Positions 29,701-38,019 are shown, counted from the stretch's first letter. The stretch is DNA of 64,000 nucleotides from Thysanoteuthis rhombus (GCA_963457665.1 OY735234.1:2172003-2236002), one strand, 5' to 3'. Translations and numbers: made by a program. The notes: a model not told the origin generated them from the sequence alone.

Positions 29701-31554
29701 GCAGTTTTTTCTAAGATATAATCCATTTAAAAAAAAATTTTTTTTTCTCAGCAGAATTCAGTTTTTAGATGTTGTTTTAGGCTGATGGCGACTTTTCTTA
29801 CTATAAAACATACATCTTAATATTGATTTTTATTTCTATTGCAGGTTGGAGTTAATGTACCCATCCCTGTTCCTTTGCCAATGTTTTCATTTACAGGATC
29901 CCGAGGATCATTCCGAGGTGACACTCACTTTTATGGACGACAGGTAAGGTAACCGTGTGAAAAGAATGTGTGCTTAACATTTTCATACGGTTATTGCAGT
30001 TATAGATATTTTTCAAAAAATTATATATCAGTAGTTTGCCAAGCCCCAGGAATCCATAACAAATTTAAAGAATTTATTGTGCACATAAGGTTAGATTTTA
30101 AAAAAAATATTACTTATTATTGTTATATTTAAAAAAGATTTTTAAAAATTGAGAAAGTGTTTATGATATGCTGTGGATTCCAGTTAATATTACTGCATAA
30201 GGACCAAGGATTTGGACTGAATAACCGGTTGGTCCGATTTACTAAAAATTTTTATGCACCAGAGACCATAGTTGGGTTTCCCAATTTAAGGATGACTATA
30301 TGCATAAAGACCATGTCTTGCATCTCTTTCATTTTTCTTTGTAAATTTGAGCCACAAACTGAAAATATTTAAAAGTTAGTTGATTTGGTCTGAATAAATG
30401 GCGCATTTGGTCATTATAAACGAAGCAAATTAACAATGATTACATATGTTTGAATCGGTTCTTACAAGATTGGTTCTATTGTGGTTGGTCATGAAAACCA
30501 TTGGTCAAATTAAACAGAATCCACTGTATTAAGATCAACTGGTAATGTAATTGTTTCTTACATATATAGAATTAGTATCAATAACATCAAAACAGCTCAA
30601 AATTGTTTCTTTTTTTAGAAGAATAATTTGTGGAGAGTACTCTATTTCAGTAAATAGATCAAGTGATTATTCATCAGGTTATTACCTTACTGCATTTTAA
30701 ATTCCAACCTTTTTATCCTGTTAGAAGTAGTATTTTCCGTGAAGTTTCTCCTAATTGTTTTCCAAATATACTTGACTTTGAGACAAATGGTTCACAAGGG
30801 TATTTGAAAGACTGTCGCTCGTGACAGCTCATCCAAGCCTCATAAATATTCATATCGAGCTTTAATAGGTGGCCCCCTATTCATATTACCATCACTTTGA
30901 ACATGGTATAATATTTTCATAGTTCTTCTTGTTCTGGTTTTTAATAAAATGTCAGTTTTATATACCAGCATATGTGGTCAAAATTTCTTTCAACTTGAAC
31001 TCTGATTATACAATTTTAAAATGGATTGGTTTATTGGTTTAGGTATTGCAGACCTGCAAACCTACATGTTGTCAGTTAGGAGGAAGATTAATGAAAAATG
31101 TAAGTTTAAAGAATTCCAAGAAAATGAAAGAGTAGAGTTGTGGTTATCAAACTTATCTCACAAATGGTTACTGCAGTTGTAACTTCATGCTACATTTTGA
31201 TAGTAGATATCTATAAGTACAACCAATGTGGCTCCATTCTGTACTGAAGTAATGTGTATGAGATTGATGAGACTTACCTGACAGATTGTACTTCCCTCAC
31301 AGCACAAAAAAAAAGGATCAAATTTGTTTTTTGTTTTGTTTTTTTTTAAATTCCACTTAATCCAATATACTATGCTATACTAGACTTGTTGATTATTAAA
31401 TGAGATACCTGAATGTTTATCTCTCTAATGTTTTGTTTTTTTTCCACCACAGGGAATGCAATTTTACACTCAGATCAAGACCGTTACTCAGATGTGGCGA
31501 GAAGATGATGCCACAGGGGGCAAAGCTGCAGTTGCCATGCCAGTTATGAGATAA
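4487..31554 (+). CDS. ALDH6A1: Methylmalonate-semialdehyde dehydrogenase (ALDH6A1), whole gene, 15 coding exons
   Basis: This mitochondrial enzyme oxidises methylmalonate semialdehyde and malonate semialdehyde with NAD+ and CoA, giving propionyl-CoA and acetyl-CoA in valine, thymine and uracil breakdown. I joined 15 exons by GT-AG sites with matching phases. The product is 529 residues against 535 in human. Visible landmarks: an Arg-containing N-terminus fitting a mitochondrial presequence, PFNFPA with the oxyanion Asn at residue 181, NAD-binding KPSE at 204-207, GAKNHG at 280-285 where most ALDHs have ELGGK, catalytic Cys 312 in GQRCMAL, and EEIFGPV at 411-417. The long similarity to vertebrate ALDH6A1, including the [11 protein letters not shown] block, separates it from other ALDH families. 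No stop or frameshift interrupts it, so it should be functional. Exons are listed separately. Confidence 0.96.
8363..8384. repeat. Poly-T tract
   Basis: Uninterrupted run of about 22 T in intron 1 of ALDH6A1, possibly the tail of an old retroposed copy on the minus strand. Confidence 0.8.
9400..10715 (+). mobile_element. 5'-truncated RTE-type non-LTR retrotransposon
   Basis: Lies in ALDH6A1 intron 1, same strand as the gene. Reverse transcriptase homology begins abruptly near 9400-9420 ([11 protein letters not shown]), so the endonuclease half is missing, as in 5'-truncated LINE insertions. The coding part ends at 10698 and is followed at once by a short TGATGATGATGA run. A very short 3' UTR ending in a simple repeat is typical of the RTE clade. 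The [13 protein letters not shown] motif and the GHVARM C-terminal block also fit RTE-like elements. The element is G+C-richer than its surroundings. Confidence 0.88.
9420..10698 (+). pseudogene. Reverse transcriptase remnant of the RTE element, one frameshift
   Basis: The first part reads in one frame from about 9420 to 10110 and contains the RT core: [11 protein letters not shown] (metal-binding Asp of motif A), [13 protein letters not shown] (motif B) and FADD at 9930-9941 (motif C). Near 10108-10114 homology shifts to the +1 frame, consistent with a single-base loss, and continues to the stop at 10696-10698. The second part has [12 protein letters not shown] and the RWAGHVARM block. No internal stop other than the frameshift consequence is seen, so the copy is fairly young. 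It cannot be autonomous: the 5' half is gone and the frame is broken. Confidence 0.88.
11676..11740. repeat. Compound (TA)n(TG)n(TA)n microsatellite
   Basis: TA run, then GTGTGTGT, then a longer TA run. Intron 1 of ALDH6A1. Confidence 0.95.
11930..12150. repeat. Dispersed repeat, copy 1 (AAAATAGTGCAGAGTGAAG family)
   Basis: Shares AAAATAGTGCAG.GTGAAG.GAGTGA, the GAATCCACC segment and neighbouring sequence with 53715-53880. Probably an old SINE body. No clear promoter boxes survive. Confidence 0.6.
13394..13450 (+). CDS. ALDH6A1: ALDH6A1 exon 2
   Basis: Residues 14-32, [19 protein letters not shown], continuing the presequence. Acceptor ttcag, donor gtgagt, phase 0 at both ends. It lies 8.9 kb from exon 1 and contains only 19 codons. 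The assignment relies on splice sites, phase and basic composition rather than strong homology. Confidence 0.75.
13735..14030. repeat. Dispersed repeat, AAACTGAAGAAACCTAT family
   Basis: Contains CTCTAGCTCCATTAATG, CATAGCCAGCCCAACC, GAAACTGAAGAAAACTATG and GACAGTTTTGGTTGACGG in that order. The same order recurs at 18060-18245 and 61270-61412, and in part at 23440-23545 and 19140-19290. Class unknown. Confidence 0.7.
14110..14590 (+). mobile_element. tRNA-derived SINE-like element
   Basis: The head at 14110-14180 has an A-box-like GGTGTAACGGTTACCAGC and a B-box-like GAGGTCAAATTTCAG at tRNA-like spacing. It is followed by several hundred bases of unique-looking body. Boundaries are uncertain and no target-site duplication was identified. 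ALDH6A1 intron 2. Confidence 0.5.
14622..14867. repeat. Near-perfect 246-bp palindrome (foldback element)
   Basis: The left arm (about 14622-14737) and right arm (about 14751-14867) are reverse complements with only a few mismatches, separated by a loop of roughly 14 bases. Outer ends read CTATTAATATTC and its complement; inner parts share GGTAGGTGTGGG and its complement. Lies in ALDH6A1 intron 2. A relative with diverged arms is at 44650-44935. Confidence 0.95.
15074..15148 (+). CDS. ALDH6A1: ALDH6A1 exon 3
   Basis: Residues 33-57. It starts [14 protein letters not shown], matching the start of the mature enzyme in other animals. Acceptor tttttag, donor gtaagt, phase 0 both sides. The segment forms the first beta strands of the ALDH fold. 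Confidence 0.95.
16306..16467 (+). CDS. ALDH6A1: ALDH6A1 exon 4
   Basis: Residues 58-111, from [16 protein letters not shown] to LQQLIKENM. Acceptor cttag, donor gtaagt, 54 whole codons, phase 0. The N-terminal NAD-domain helices, including the [12 protein letters not shown] helix, are well conserved with vertebrate ALDH6A1. Confidence 0.97.
17230..17308 (+). CDS. ALDH6A1: ALDH6A1 exon 5
   Basis: Residues 112-137 plus the first base of codon 138. Contains [19 protein letters not shown], the conserved EQGKTL ALDH signature. Acceptor tttcag, donor gtaagt; ends in phase 1 and joins exon 6 to make Gln 138. Confidence 0.97.
17460..17580. repeat. Dispersed repeat shared with 45230-45330
   Basis: TTGAATCACCATAGCCCCAC, GCCCAACCAGCTAGCCAAG and a CTTTGTATGTATATGTCTGG segment correspond in order to GAATCACTGTAGCCCCAC, GCCCAGCCAAGTAGAC and a CATCTGTATGCATCTCTGG segment at 45230-45330. 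Confidence 0.55.
17890..18245. repeat. Dispersed repeat, AAACTGAAGAAACCTAT family
   Basis: CAGCCCTCTACC, AGACCAGCTTAGAAACTGAA and TTGACAGTTTTGGCG appear in the same order as at 13735-14030. Upstream, GCCCAATGCGAACTAAAGAA also matches the upstream part of that copy. ALDH6A1 intron 5. Confidence 0.7.
18500..18630. repeat. Dispersed repeat shared with 30815-30935
   Basis: CTCCAAGCCCCATAATTGTT, TAGATGTCCCCTTGTTG and GGTGTAATATTTGCATG match CATCCAAGCCTCATAAATATT, TAGGTGGCCCCCTATTC and GGTATAATATTTTCATAG in order. Both lie in ALDH6A1 introns (5 and 14). Confidence 0.65.
19140..19430. repeat. Rearranged copy of the AAACTGAAGAAACCTAT family
   Basis: GAAAACTAAAGAAACCTAT lies on the + strand, while GGGAGCTAGAGGGCTGAAA nearby is the complement of the CTCTAGCTCC block. 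The two parts are therefore in opposite orientation, suggesting a rearranged or composite insertion. ALDH6A1 intron 5. Confidence 0.55.
19472..19626 (+). CDS. ALDH6A1: ALDH6A1 exon 6
   Basis: Residues 138-189. Contains [20 protein letters not shown]; Asn 181 is the conserved oxyanion-stabilising residue of the ALDH superfamily. Acceptor tttcag, donor gtaagt, ends in phase 0. Confidence 0.97.
19918..20040. repeat. Inverted repeat with ~35-base arms
   Basis: Left arm 19918-19954 and right arm 20008-20040 pair with few mismatches (CTGGTGGTTATACC against GGTATAACCACCGG; ATATGGAGC against GCTCCATAT), with a loop of about 53 bases. ALDH6A1 intron 6. Confidence 0.85.
21098..21245 (+). CDS. ALDH6A1: ALDH6A1 exon 7
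   Basis: Residues 190-238 plus one base. Begins [18 protein letters not shown]; Lys 204 of KPSE is the cofactor ribose-binding position known for the family. Acceptor tcatag, donor gtaaga, ends in phase 1. Confidence 0.97.
21431..21458. repeat. Poly-T tract
   Basis: Run of about 28 T just left of the hAT-like element, ALDH6A1 intron 7. Confidence 0.8.
21489..21783. mobile_element. hAT-like non-autonomous DNA transposon (MITE)
   Basis: The left end CAGGGATCCCCCAACC and the right end GATTGGGGACCACTG form imperfect terminal inverted repeats of the hAT type (CAG..GTCCCCAA). Internal TGGACTGGTTTGATA and TGACTGGTCAATG are typical sub-repeats of such elements. About 295 bp, no coding capacity. A clean 8-base target duplication was not seen, so the copy is old or the ends are slightly misplaced. 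Confidence 0.6.
22043..22107 (+). CDS. ALDH6A1: ALDH6A1 exon 8
   Basis: Residues 239-260, [20 protein letters not shown] and onward. The ISFVGS strand-turn belongs to the NAD-binding Rossmann fold. Acceptor tttgcag, donor gtaagt, ends in phase 0. Confidence 0.97.
22444..22500 (+). CDS. ALDH6A1: ALDH6A1 exon 9
   Basis: Residues 261-279, [19 protein letters not shown]. Acceptor tttcag, donor gtaaga, phase 0. The block closely matches the family sequence that precedes GAKNHG. Confidence 0.97.
23265..23545. repeat. Dispersed repeat, AAACTGAAGAAACCTAT family
   Basis: CATACATAGCCAACTAGCC, TAAAAACTGAAGAAATC and TTGACAGTTTTGGTTGATGG match the 3' half of the family. GGGCAGTGATCACTAAAAAG also resembles a segment near 17980. 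ALDH6A1 intron 9. Confidence 0.6.
24244..24292. repeat. (TA)n(GA)n compound microsatellite
   Basis: TA dinucleotides run into GAGAGAGAGAGA about 80 bases before the exon 10 acceptor. Confidence 0.95.
24332..24358. repeat. T27 tract forming the exon 10 polypyrimidine tract
   Basis: An unbroken run of about 27 T lies 11 bases from the exon 10 acceptor, so it serves as the polypyrimidine tract and is likely to vary in length between individuals. Confidence 0.85.
24370..24429 (+). CDS. ALDH6A1: ALDH6A1 exon 10
   Basis: Residues 280-299, [20 protein letters not shown]. This is the ALDH6-specific replacement for the ELGGK loop that carries the general-base Glu in most ALDHs. Acceptor tttgcag follows an unusually long T tract at 24332-24358. 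Donor gtaagt, phase 0. Confidence 0.97.
24475..24605. repeat. Direct repeat in intron 10, copy 1
   Basis: AGCAGATTTTGCACATTGAT, CATAACAGAACTTGTGTATA and ATTATTATTCAATGTTTA recur in order at 25210-25310. Confidence 0.75.
25210..25310. repeat. Direct repeat in intron 10, copy 2
   Basis: AGCAGAATTTGCACATTCAT, CATAACCGAACTTATGTGTA and ATTATTACTCAATGTTTTG match copy 1 about 735 bases upstream. Confidence 0.75.
25975..26104 (+). CDS. ALDH6A1: ALDH6A1 exon 11 (catalytic Cys)
   Basis: Residues 300-342 plus one base. [19 protein letters not shown] contains the catalytic nucleophile Cys 312. Acceptor ttccag, donor gtgaat, ends in phase 1. Confidence 0.98.
26682..27098. mobile_element. Possible MITE with GGCCTCCCCA terminal inverted repeats
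   Basis: The left end has TACAGGCCTCCCCAGGTATA and the right end has TATAAATGGGGAGGCCTACA. The GGCCTCCCC blocks are reverse complements and are flanked on both sides by TACA, a possible 4-base duplication. About 420 bp, no coding capacity. Family not recognised. ALDH6A1 intron 11. Confidence 0.5.
27361..27542 (+). CDS. ALDH6A1: ALDH6A1 exon 12
   Basis: Residues 343-403. Contains [20 protein letters not shown] and [17 protein letters not shown], both strongly ALDH6-like. Acceptor tttcag, donor gtaatg, ends in phase 0. Confidence 0.97.
27812..28346. repeat. Foldback repeat with ~90-base arms
   Basis: Left arm 27812-27943 and right arm 28257-28346 are reverse complements at about 80% by eye: GCTTTAGCATGACAA against TTGTCATGCTAAAGC, GCAAGCTTTGCTC against GAGCAAAGCTTGTG, GCAGTAGTAGTAATG against GTTACTACTGC. 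The left arm has an extra insertion of about 35 bases. Spacer about 310 bases. ALDH6A1 intron 12. Confidence 0.8.
28450..28500 (+). mobile_element. tRNA-derived SINE head, partial
   Basis: TTAGTTCAGTGGTAAGAGC is a good A-box-like tRNA 5' half, as in many tRNA-derived SINEs. No clear B box follows, so this is a fragment. ALDH6A1 intron 12. Confidence 0.45.
28963..29142 (+). CDS. ALDH6A1: ALDH6A1 exon 13
   Basis: Residues 404-463. [15 protein letters not shown] contains Glu 412 and Phe 414, the conserved cofactor-contacting pair of ALDHs. [16 protein letters not shown] follows. Acceptor tttcag, donor gttagt, phase 0. Confidence 0.97.
29845..29943 (+). CDS. ALDH6A1: ALDH6A1 exon 14
   Basis: Residues 464-496, [20 protein letters not shown] and onward. 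The [10 protein letters not shown] stretch matches the ALDH6 CoA/substrate-side region. Acceptor ttgcag, donor gtaagg, phase 0. Confidence 0.97.
30815..30935. repeat. Dispersed repeat, second copy of the 18500 family
   Basis: Direct-orientation relative of 18500-18630; see that entry for the shared blocks. ALDH6A1 intron 14. Confidence 0.65.
31453..31554 (+). CDS. ALDH6A1: ALDH6A1 exon 15 (last coding exon)
   Basis: Residues 497-529 and TAA stop at 31552-31554. [20 protein letters not shown] matches the family C-terminus; the final residues AVAMPVMR are variable between species. Acceptor cacag, phase 0. The last 43 coding bases are part of a tandem duplication that continues into the 3' UTR (31512-31597). 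Confidence 0.96.
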   Translation, partial: GMQFYTQIKTVTQMWREDDATGGKAAVAMPVMR

Positions 31555-31597
31555 ACATTACACAGGGGGCAAAGCTGCAGTCATGAGATAAACATTA
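31512..31597 (+). repeat. Tandem duplication across the ALDH6A1 stop codon
   Basis: Unit 1 at 31512-31560 (49 bases) is followed directly by unit 2 at 31561-31597 (37 bases). The units are identical except for a 12-base internal gap. Unit 1 includes the last codons and the stop; unit 2 repeats them in the 3' UTR, including ATGAGATAAACATTA. Confidence 0.95.
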
Positions 31598-32605
31598 AGC
31601 ATTTAGCCACATAGACTTCAAATTCAGCCTAGTTTGTCTTGATAATTCTATTCACTTGGAATCTTCTGTTGTTTTTTTGTTTTTTTTTATTGAACTATAA
31701 GATCTGTTCATCAATCTTTTTCTTATTCCCCCTCCCTTGTTCTCCAGATTAATGGGCCCGTTAGCTGTGTTTTATCTTTTATAATCAAACAATATCAATT
31801 ATTGATATAGAAAATTAAAAGCAAATTTCAATTTGAAAAAAGTTGAGTAAAGTTTTTTATGTATTGACACATTGCATATATTTACAAACTCTTCAGCAAT
31901 TTAATTTCAGTGATATGAAAATTACTATTTGTAAGCTGTGGATTTTCAAAAGTTTAAAATATTCATATAGAAAAAAAAAACATTTTTATGCTGAAAGCTC
32001 AGTTCCAAATATAGTTAGTTTCAATGCATGATAAAACACAGCCTCATGCCTTGTAACCTGGAGATAATTCTAAAATATATAAATTTTGAACCAATGAGAA
32101 GATGAATAAATGAGCATAAAAAGAATTAAAATTTCTCATTTATGCGGGTGTAAATTGCCGTAATGTTTTTCTTAATGACTTGCACAGAAATTTTCTTAGA
32201 TTTTATATGATTTACATAATGGGTTGATATGATTGTTTCATTTGATAAAGCATTTGTACAAAGAAAATTTTGATGCTAATTATAAAACTAATTCACTTAT
32301 TGATGGGGGAAAAGTAAAATTAAAACAATCAGAATTTTGAAAATCCTGAGTCCAGTGAATCTACAACCTTGTGAAAGTATATTTGATAACAAAGATCAAT
32401 GAAATATGTTTCCTCGAATGTTGAATCCTGAATAAAATGTATTTTACAGATTTGTTTTGTTATTCTTTTGTTATATACCATTGTATCCTCTTTGCATTCC
32501 TTGTGCTTGTTCGTAAAAAATTGTTTTAGCATCAAGCTCATTCCGTAAAAGATTTCTGCTATGCTTTCATATGAATTGTCTGTTCTCAATCAGACACTGA
32601 ATAAA
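31555..32605 (+). other. ALDH6A1 probable 3' UTR
   Basis: Non-coding, A+T-rich sequence after the stop. AATAAA polyadenylation hexamers occur at 32105-32110, 32431-32436 and 32600-32605. Which is used cannot be decided from sequence. Confidence 0.5.
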
Positions 32606-33479
32606 ACTATAAATTGCTTGTCTCAAAAAATAAGTATTAAATCATTCAGGATGGGCTTCTTTACAGAGTTCCGGGGATGAGTCAATTTTTTGTGGCTTCA
32701 TGCAGTTTGATGTAAATAATTATCTTGGCCTCTCTGAGACCACAATATCTTTTTTTTTAAATGAGAGAAAAGACAGATTTCTTATGATAATTTGAGTAAA
32801 AATGATAAAACAGCCATCTTTGGGAAAGAGCATGAAGAATTTACAAAGATCTTCATTAGGTTTATATTTTGAGATGCATTTGCTCATCTTTGATTTGCAG
32901 TCAAGACACATTTTGTTTAGTTCATTTTCTTAACACATCAAGAAGTCTAGAAGATCTTGATCACAATTGAAAGCTGCTTCAAATCTAAGTGCAATCAACC
33001 TGTGCTACACACTGATCAATTTCAATTGGCATTTTGTAATACTGTGGCCGTGGAAAAAAAACAGCAAAAAGTTGACTCTAGTTAAATCCTTATTATGGTA
33101 AGTATATCAATTTTCTTGAGTTAAGCAAAAATCCCAAAAGTGTTTTCTCAAATATTTCATTCACTAGACAATTAATACTAATACTAATACAAATGGTAAA
33201 GAATGAAGGTAACTTTGTAAAACATACATGTGTAACCCCCTTTTGTAGTCTCTATTTCTTCAGGTGTTGTGAATTTTCCTTTTTGAACAGTAGTCCGTCT
33301 TTCATGTAAACAATAAGGGTCACTCTTAAAGAAAGATGACAAGAATTCAACTTGGAAAGAGAGAACAGTCTCTACTGCTGGTAACTTTGTGGAAATACAA
33401 TTTCGTTTTCGTTTCAACTTGATCTCTTGTTGGTGTGAAAAAGGAAGAATGTGGCTTGTCCTTCATTGTTTATGGGGTG

Positions 33480-33720
33480 GGGTCTTACTTCCATGCCTCT
33501 AATGCCCTGTGGAGACGGAGCGGGAGATTTTTTTTTTTCATCAGCCCCATCTATGACAGGACCCCAAGTAGGTCTCTGCAGCCCTAACCAGTTGATGAAG
33601 TGCAATGCTGGTCAGGCTGTAGTTGACCGGTCACTGTGTCTCTGCTTCAAGTCGCCCCTACCCCGCCCACGTTGTGACCAGATCAGAGGGGGTACGGCTG
33701 TCAACTAAAAGACTGTGCAG
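33480..33720. other. GC-richer patch of unknown nature
   Basis: Clearly more G+C and CpG than its surroundings, with GGAGACGGAGCGGGAG, TAGTTGACCGGTCAC and CCTACCCCGCCCACG. Overlapping open frames exist on both strands (85 and 63 codons) but resemble no family I recognise. It may be an interspersed repeat, a small CpG island or an unrecognised gene fragment. Confidence 0.4.
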
Positions 33721-33885
33721 TGCTGGAACAAAAACACCCAGAGGCATCACAAGTTGAAAAGGAACAATTGAGACTGGTTGTAAATTTGCAACAGGATTTA
33801 TGTCAGTATTATTACAGGTTGACTAGTCAAAATATACGCTGATATGGTTGAGGACACTATGGAATGACTATCTTTCGGGTTATCT

Positions 33886-34033
33886 ACTTGATATCTCTTG
33901 GTTTGTCTGTTGGTATGGCTTCAACAAAATTCTTGTGTCAAAAGTTGTTCAGGAAATCCACTTGATGTCTCTTGGTATGTCTATTGGTGTAGCTTCACCA
34001 AAGATATAATCTTCAGGGGGTCAGGATATCATA
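33886..34033. repeat. Tandem duplication, ~74-bp unit, two copies
   Basis: ACTTGATATCTCTTGG begins at 33886 and ACTTGATGTCTCTTGG at 33960, with matching GTCTGTTGGT..GGCTTCA and GTCTATTGGT..AGCTTCA after each. Confidence 0.75.
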
Positions 34034-34371
34034 GTGACAAGGAATGCAGAATTCTATGCAATGTCCCGGTGGCTTCTCTGCACCCTATTCTGTCTACTCA
34101 AAAATAGGTGGCTTATATAATAGCTGGCTCCCCTTGTGTTTGGGGCCAATGGCTGAAGGGTTTATGATTGATTTCTTCTCTTCTCAGCTGGCAAATATTG
34201 AAATCATGCTAGCCTAAGCAATCTTTCTTCTGATCTCTCCTAAGTTGGGAATCTATAATTTTTCCTTTGGAGATATGCGTAGGCGATAGGTGGGACCAGA
34301 TCCACTGGCAATCAATTTACCTAATTGGAAACTAGAGATATTTTCTCAACAAAGGTGATTGATAATCAAAC

Positions 34372-34590
34372 ATCTGTAATCTGTCCAGGCTTTGTTTGCC
34401 TGACACTTCAGTGCAAAAATATTTTCCCAACTCGGGGATTTTGAACCTCTCAAACAAAGACTATTAATCATATATCTGGGTTCTGTCCAGGCCTTGCTCA
34501 TCCGATCCTTCAGTGCAAAATTATTTTCCTAACTCAGGCATTTTTAAAACTCTCAAACAAAGACTATGAATCATACATCTGGGTTCTGTT
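34372..34590. repeat. Tandem repeat, ~102-bp unit, two copies plus start of a third
   Basis: ATCTG..TCTGTCCAGGC starts at 34372 and 34474, and an ATCTGGGTTCTGTT partial unit starts near 34577. Internal CTTCAGTGCAAAA and CTCTCAAACAAAGACTAT recur in each unit. Confidence 0.85.
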
Positions 34591-37500
34591 GAAAACCCCC
34601 ATAAATAAGCATTCTGATTTTGTAAGTACATTCAACCTTGCAAGGTTATCTTATTTCCACTTTCAGATTTTTCAAATTAACCCTTCAATTCCATAATGTC
34701 ACACATCCATGCTGCTTCAATAATTAGCTAGTACACTCAAATGTCATGTAGAGACAACTAACAATTTATAGCAAGCATCTATTGAAGCTTTAGGAACCTC
34801 TTTAGCAACTGTTAGAATGTGTCTACTTGCCATGGTGGGAATTTCTCGGCTACAAAATAAGGTGTTTATGTAAGGCTTAGTCTAAAATATATAAGAAAAA
34901 TGGTGAAAATTCTGGAATATGTATCAATCACAGGAACTCTCCCACTGACCAACATCCCAATCTCTGTACTTGGCAATTCAATTAATTCTCTCCACTTACT
35001 TAATTTCCTTTTTATATCATGGTTTTGTTTCTATTAATGTCTTGCTATGGTACTTTCTAGTGTATGTTGGAAATGATCTTTAAATGAAAAAACTTCTACC
35101 AGAAAACCTTGCTTGTTTTTTTATGCTTTTTATTTTTCTGCTCTAGATTTCTCTTTTTAATTGTTGTTCATATCTTAATTTTCTCACTTGCTCTCTCTCT
35201 TGAAAATGTGGGTAGAAGGGTGTGGGTGATTCAACTCTAGTACTTTTGTTATTTTGTACTTGATTACTTGTTAGTTTAATTTCTCAGGTGTTTATAACTG
35301 TTAGCTTGTAAAATTTAATTGGAGCTGGGACTTCACCTTGCTTCACAGGGCAATTAACAATTAAGAAACTGTTCTTTTTTTTTTTCTTTTTTTTCCTTTC
35401 AGACAATAAAACTCCTCTATCATGTTAATAACACAACGTTTCAGTTGATCCATTCTTCAACTTCTGTACAAGAAAAGAAGAAAAACCTTACTTCTTCTCA
35501 AAAATGGTGACAGAAATAACTACAAAAACACTTATGATGTTCTGAACACAATTTGGAAAGTTAATGACAACAAATGAGTGTAGTTAACTGTTACTATTAC
35601 TAGTTTACATCATCTTCAGTGACAGAATTACTGAAGGTGACTCTTCCTTGTTCAAGGTTGCTGTATTTGAACATGACAAAAAGGAGACGTTTCCAGTTAC
35701 TGTCATTCAAAGAGAGGATGTACCAGTATCCATATGTATGAATAATATAGCAACATTAGTTAGATTATGGTTGAAAATTGTAAAAAGGCATTAAATGCAG
35801 GTCAAGAAAAAATGCTACCATATGAAAAAAAAAAAAGAAAAAATAGTATACTTTCAGGATTTCATTTTTGATTGTAATAGCAATATGAAAAAGAATGCAG
35901 TACATGACACTACATTCTAATCCTAGAACTGTTAAGTTGACAACACAAAACAGGTGTCCTCTTGCCTCTTCAGTTATTAATGTTTCATCTTTTGTCCTTG
36001 GAGAAAAAAAATGGAATTCTTTTCTTTTAGAGAATTTTACAAATTCCTTCGGGGTGTATATTTCAAGATCTAAATGGTGGACAAGTCTAAGGAAATATGG
36101 TAACCCTAGCCATGTTCATCTTTTATAAAACGCAAATGAATAAAAGGTACACAGAAACATTAGGAAAAATCTAAAACTTGATTCATTATAAAGAGATCCT
36201 GAGTAAGAATAAATCCAAAATCTAACATCTTCCTGGATCATAAATAACAAAAAAGCAGCATTGTTTTATTTTTTTTTTTACTTATCACTGACAGGGATAT
36301 GAAATACTCAAGATAGAGGATCTTCAATTGCTTTGGGTTGTAAAAAAACAAAAATTGTCGTCAATGATTTTATATATTCATTATAAAGGCTTTTACACAA
36401 AATGGTAATATTTGAACATTGGAGTATGTTTTTTTTTTTTTTATCCTTTTTATTAAAGAATTAATATTTGTATAACCTTGTAGCAGACCCTATTTACTCC
36501 GTATTTACTTAGGTCCTGAACAGAAAGAGATCTTGACTGACTGATTTACCATGTACATAACAAAGTTGCTCTACTAGTTTGAGTAAACGAACCTACAATA
36601 TAAACTCCTGGGGCAAACAATTGGTCCAATATATTTCCAGGCCTATCTTTCCTTGTTTAAAAACTAAAATGGAAACATAGCTGGGCATCCAACAATGCCT
36701 CCAATTGGGACAAACAATATTGATTGGTATCTCTAACAATAGTTTGGGTGAGTAATAATTTGGATCAGACAAGCAACAATCTAACAATATACAAAAGACT
36801 CACAGCTGATACCAGAAAGAAGAGACAGATGAAGTTCTAAATCGTATTACAGAGTGGCATTCATAACAGAACATATGACACTTTTTTCCACTTGAAAGCT
36901 AATGCTTCATTAATTGGACTTACCTTTACAGGTATAAGGCGTCTAATATGAGTGGGTTAGGTAAGAGTAATCTTTGATATTATTTATTTCTTGTTTCTTT
37001 TAATTTTGCAAATACTTTTCCTTACTGATTCGTTATTGGTAACATTAATTCCATTACTAATGATGGAAATATCAGGTGTGTGCAAAAGTTCCTGGCACAT
37101 TTTTTTTCAAAACTAGAGATGGAATACACAGGTGAAAACCATTTTTTCATTAAAAACTTTTGCTCATACCTAATATTTCATGATATCAATTGACCCCCGA
37201 AAAATGTTTTTGGGATATGTTCCAACTCAACCTTGGAGATTCTAAGATGTATTCTATAATTATCTTTTCAGCACTGACCATGTATGGTGTTGCTGAACTT
37301 TAAATACAAATGAATATAGTAAAAGTATTCAGCTTTCTTTTTAGCGTCTATGCCAGTGATGGAAACTAGCTGGGTCAGAATGATATACTTTCATACTTTG
37401 ACAATGGCAATTACTGGGAAATATTTTAAAAAAATTTGATTAATCATTTCCATATTGCAAAATCAGGTTTTTAAATCAATAGATAAATTTTTGGGAATCA

Positions 37501-38019
37501 GTTTAATGACTAAAATACTTTAGCTTTAGAAAAATGATATTCTGATTTTTATCACTTGAGAATTAATTTGTTTATAATTGATCATGTCATTCTATAAAAA
37601 CATTTAACTTTCAATTCAGAGGCAAAATATATCATAATTAGCTGTTTAAATAGCCCATGATATAACAGGCTGGATTTACAAACAAATACATCAAAATTTC
37701 CATTCATAGTGACAAAACGAGTTCTGTTAGTCAGGGGGAGAATGAAGCAAAAATCAGTTTTATTTTGGCTATGACTGTAATTGAACCCAGTAAGCATAGG
37801 CAGGCTTTGACTTTCCTTATTGCAGCCTGCAGACTTTACCACTATTTCAGCATTCCTGATTTAGCCATTTGCTCTACGAACAATAACTTTGACCATTTAT
37901 TTGCATTAAATGTTTCTGATTCTATGGAAGGAAAAATTGATCATTGACCTCAGAGTCTTGCTAATTTTGATCTAACATTGGTTTTAACAAGTTTTAGTCC
38001 TCAATCTGTACATTGTACA

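Noticed and set aside
34372-34590. CRISPR-like array
   Set aside because: Only two full ~102-base units that diverge along their whole length, with no short repeat and unique spacer pattern; the genome is eukaryotic.
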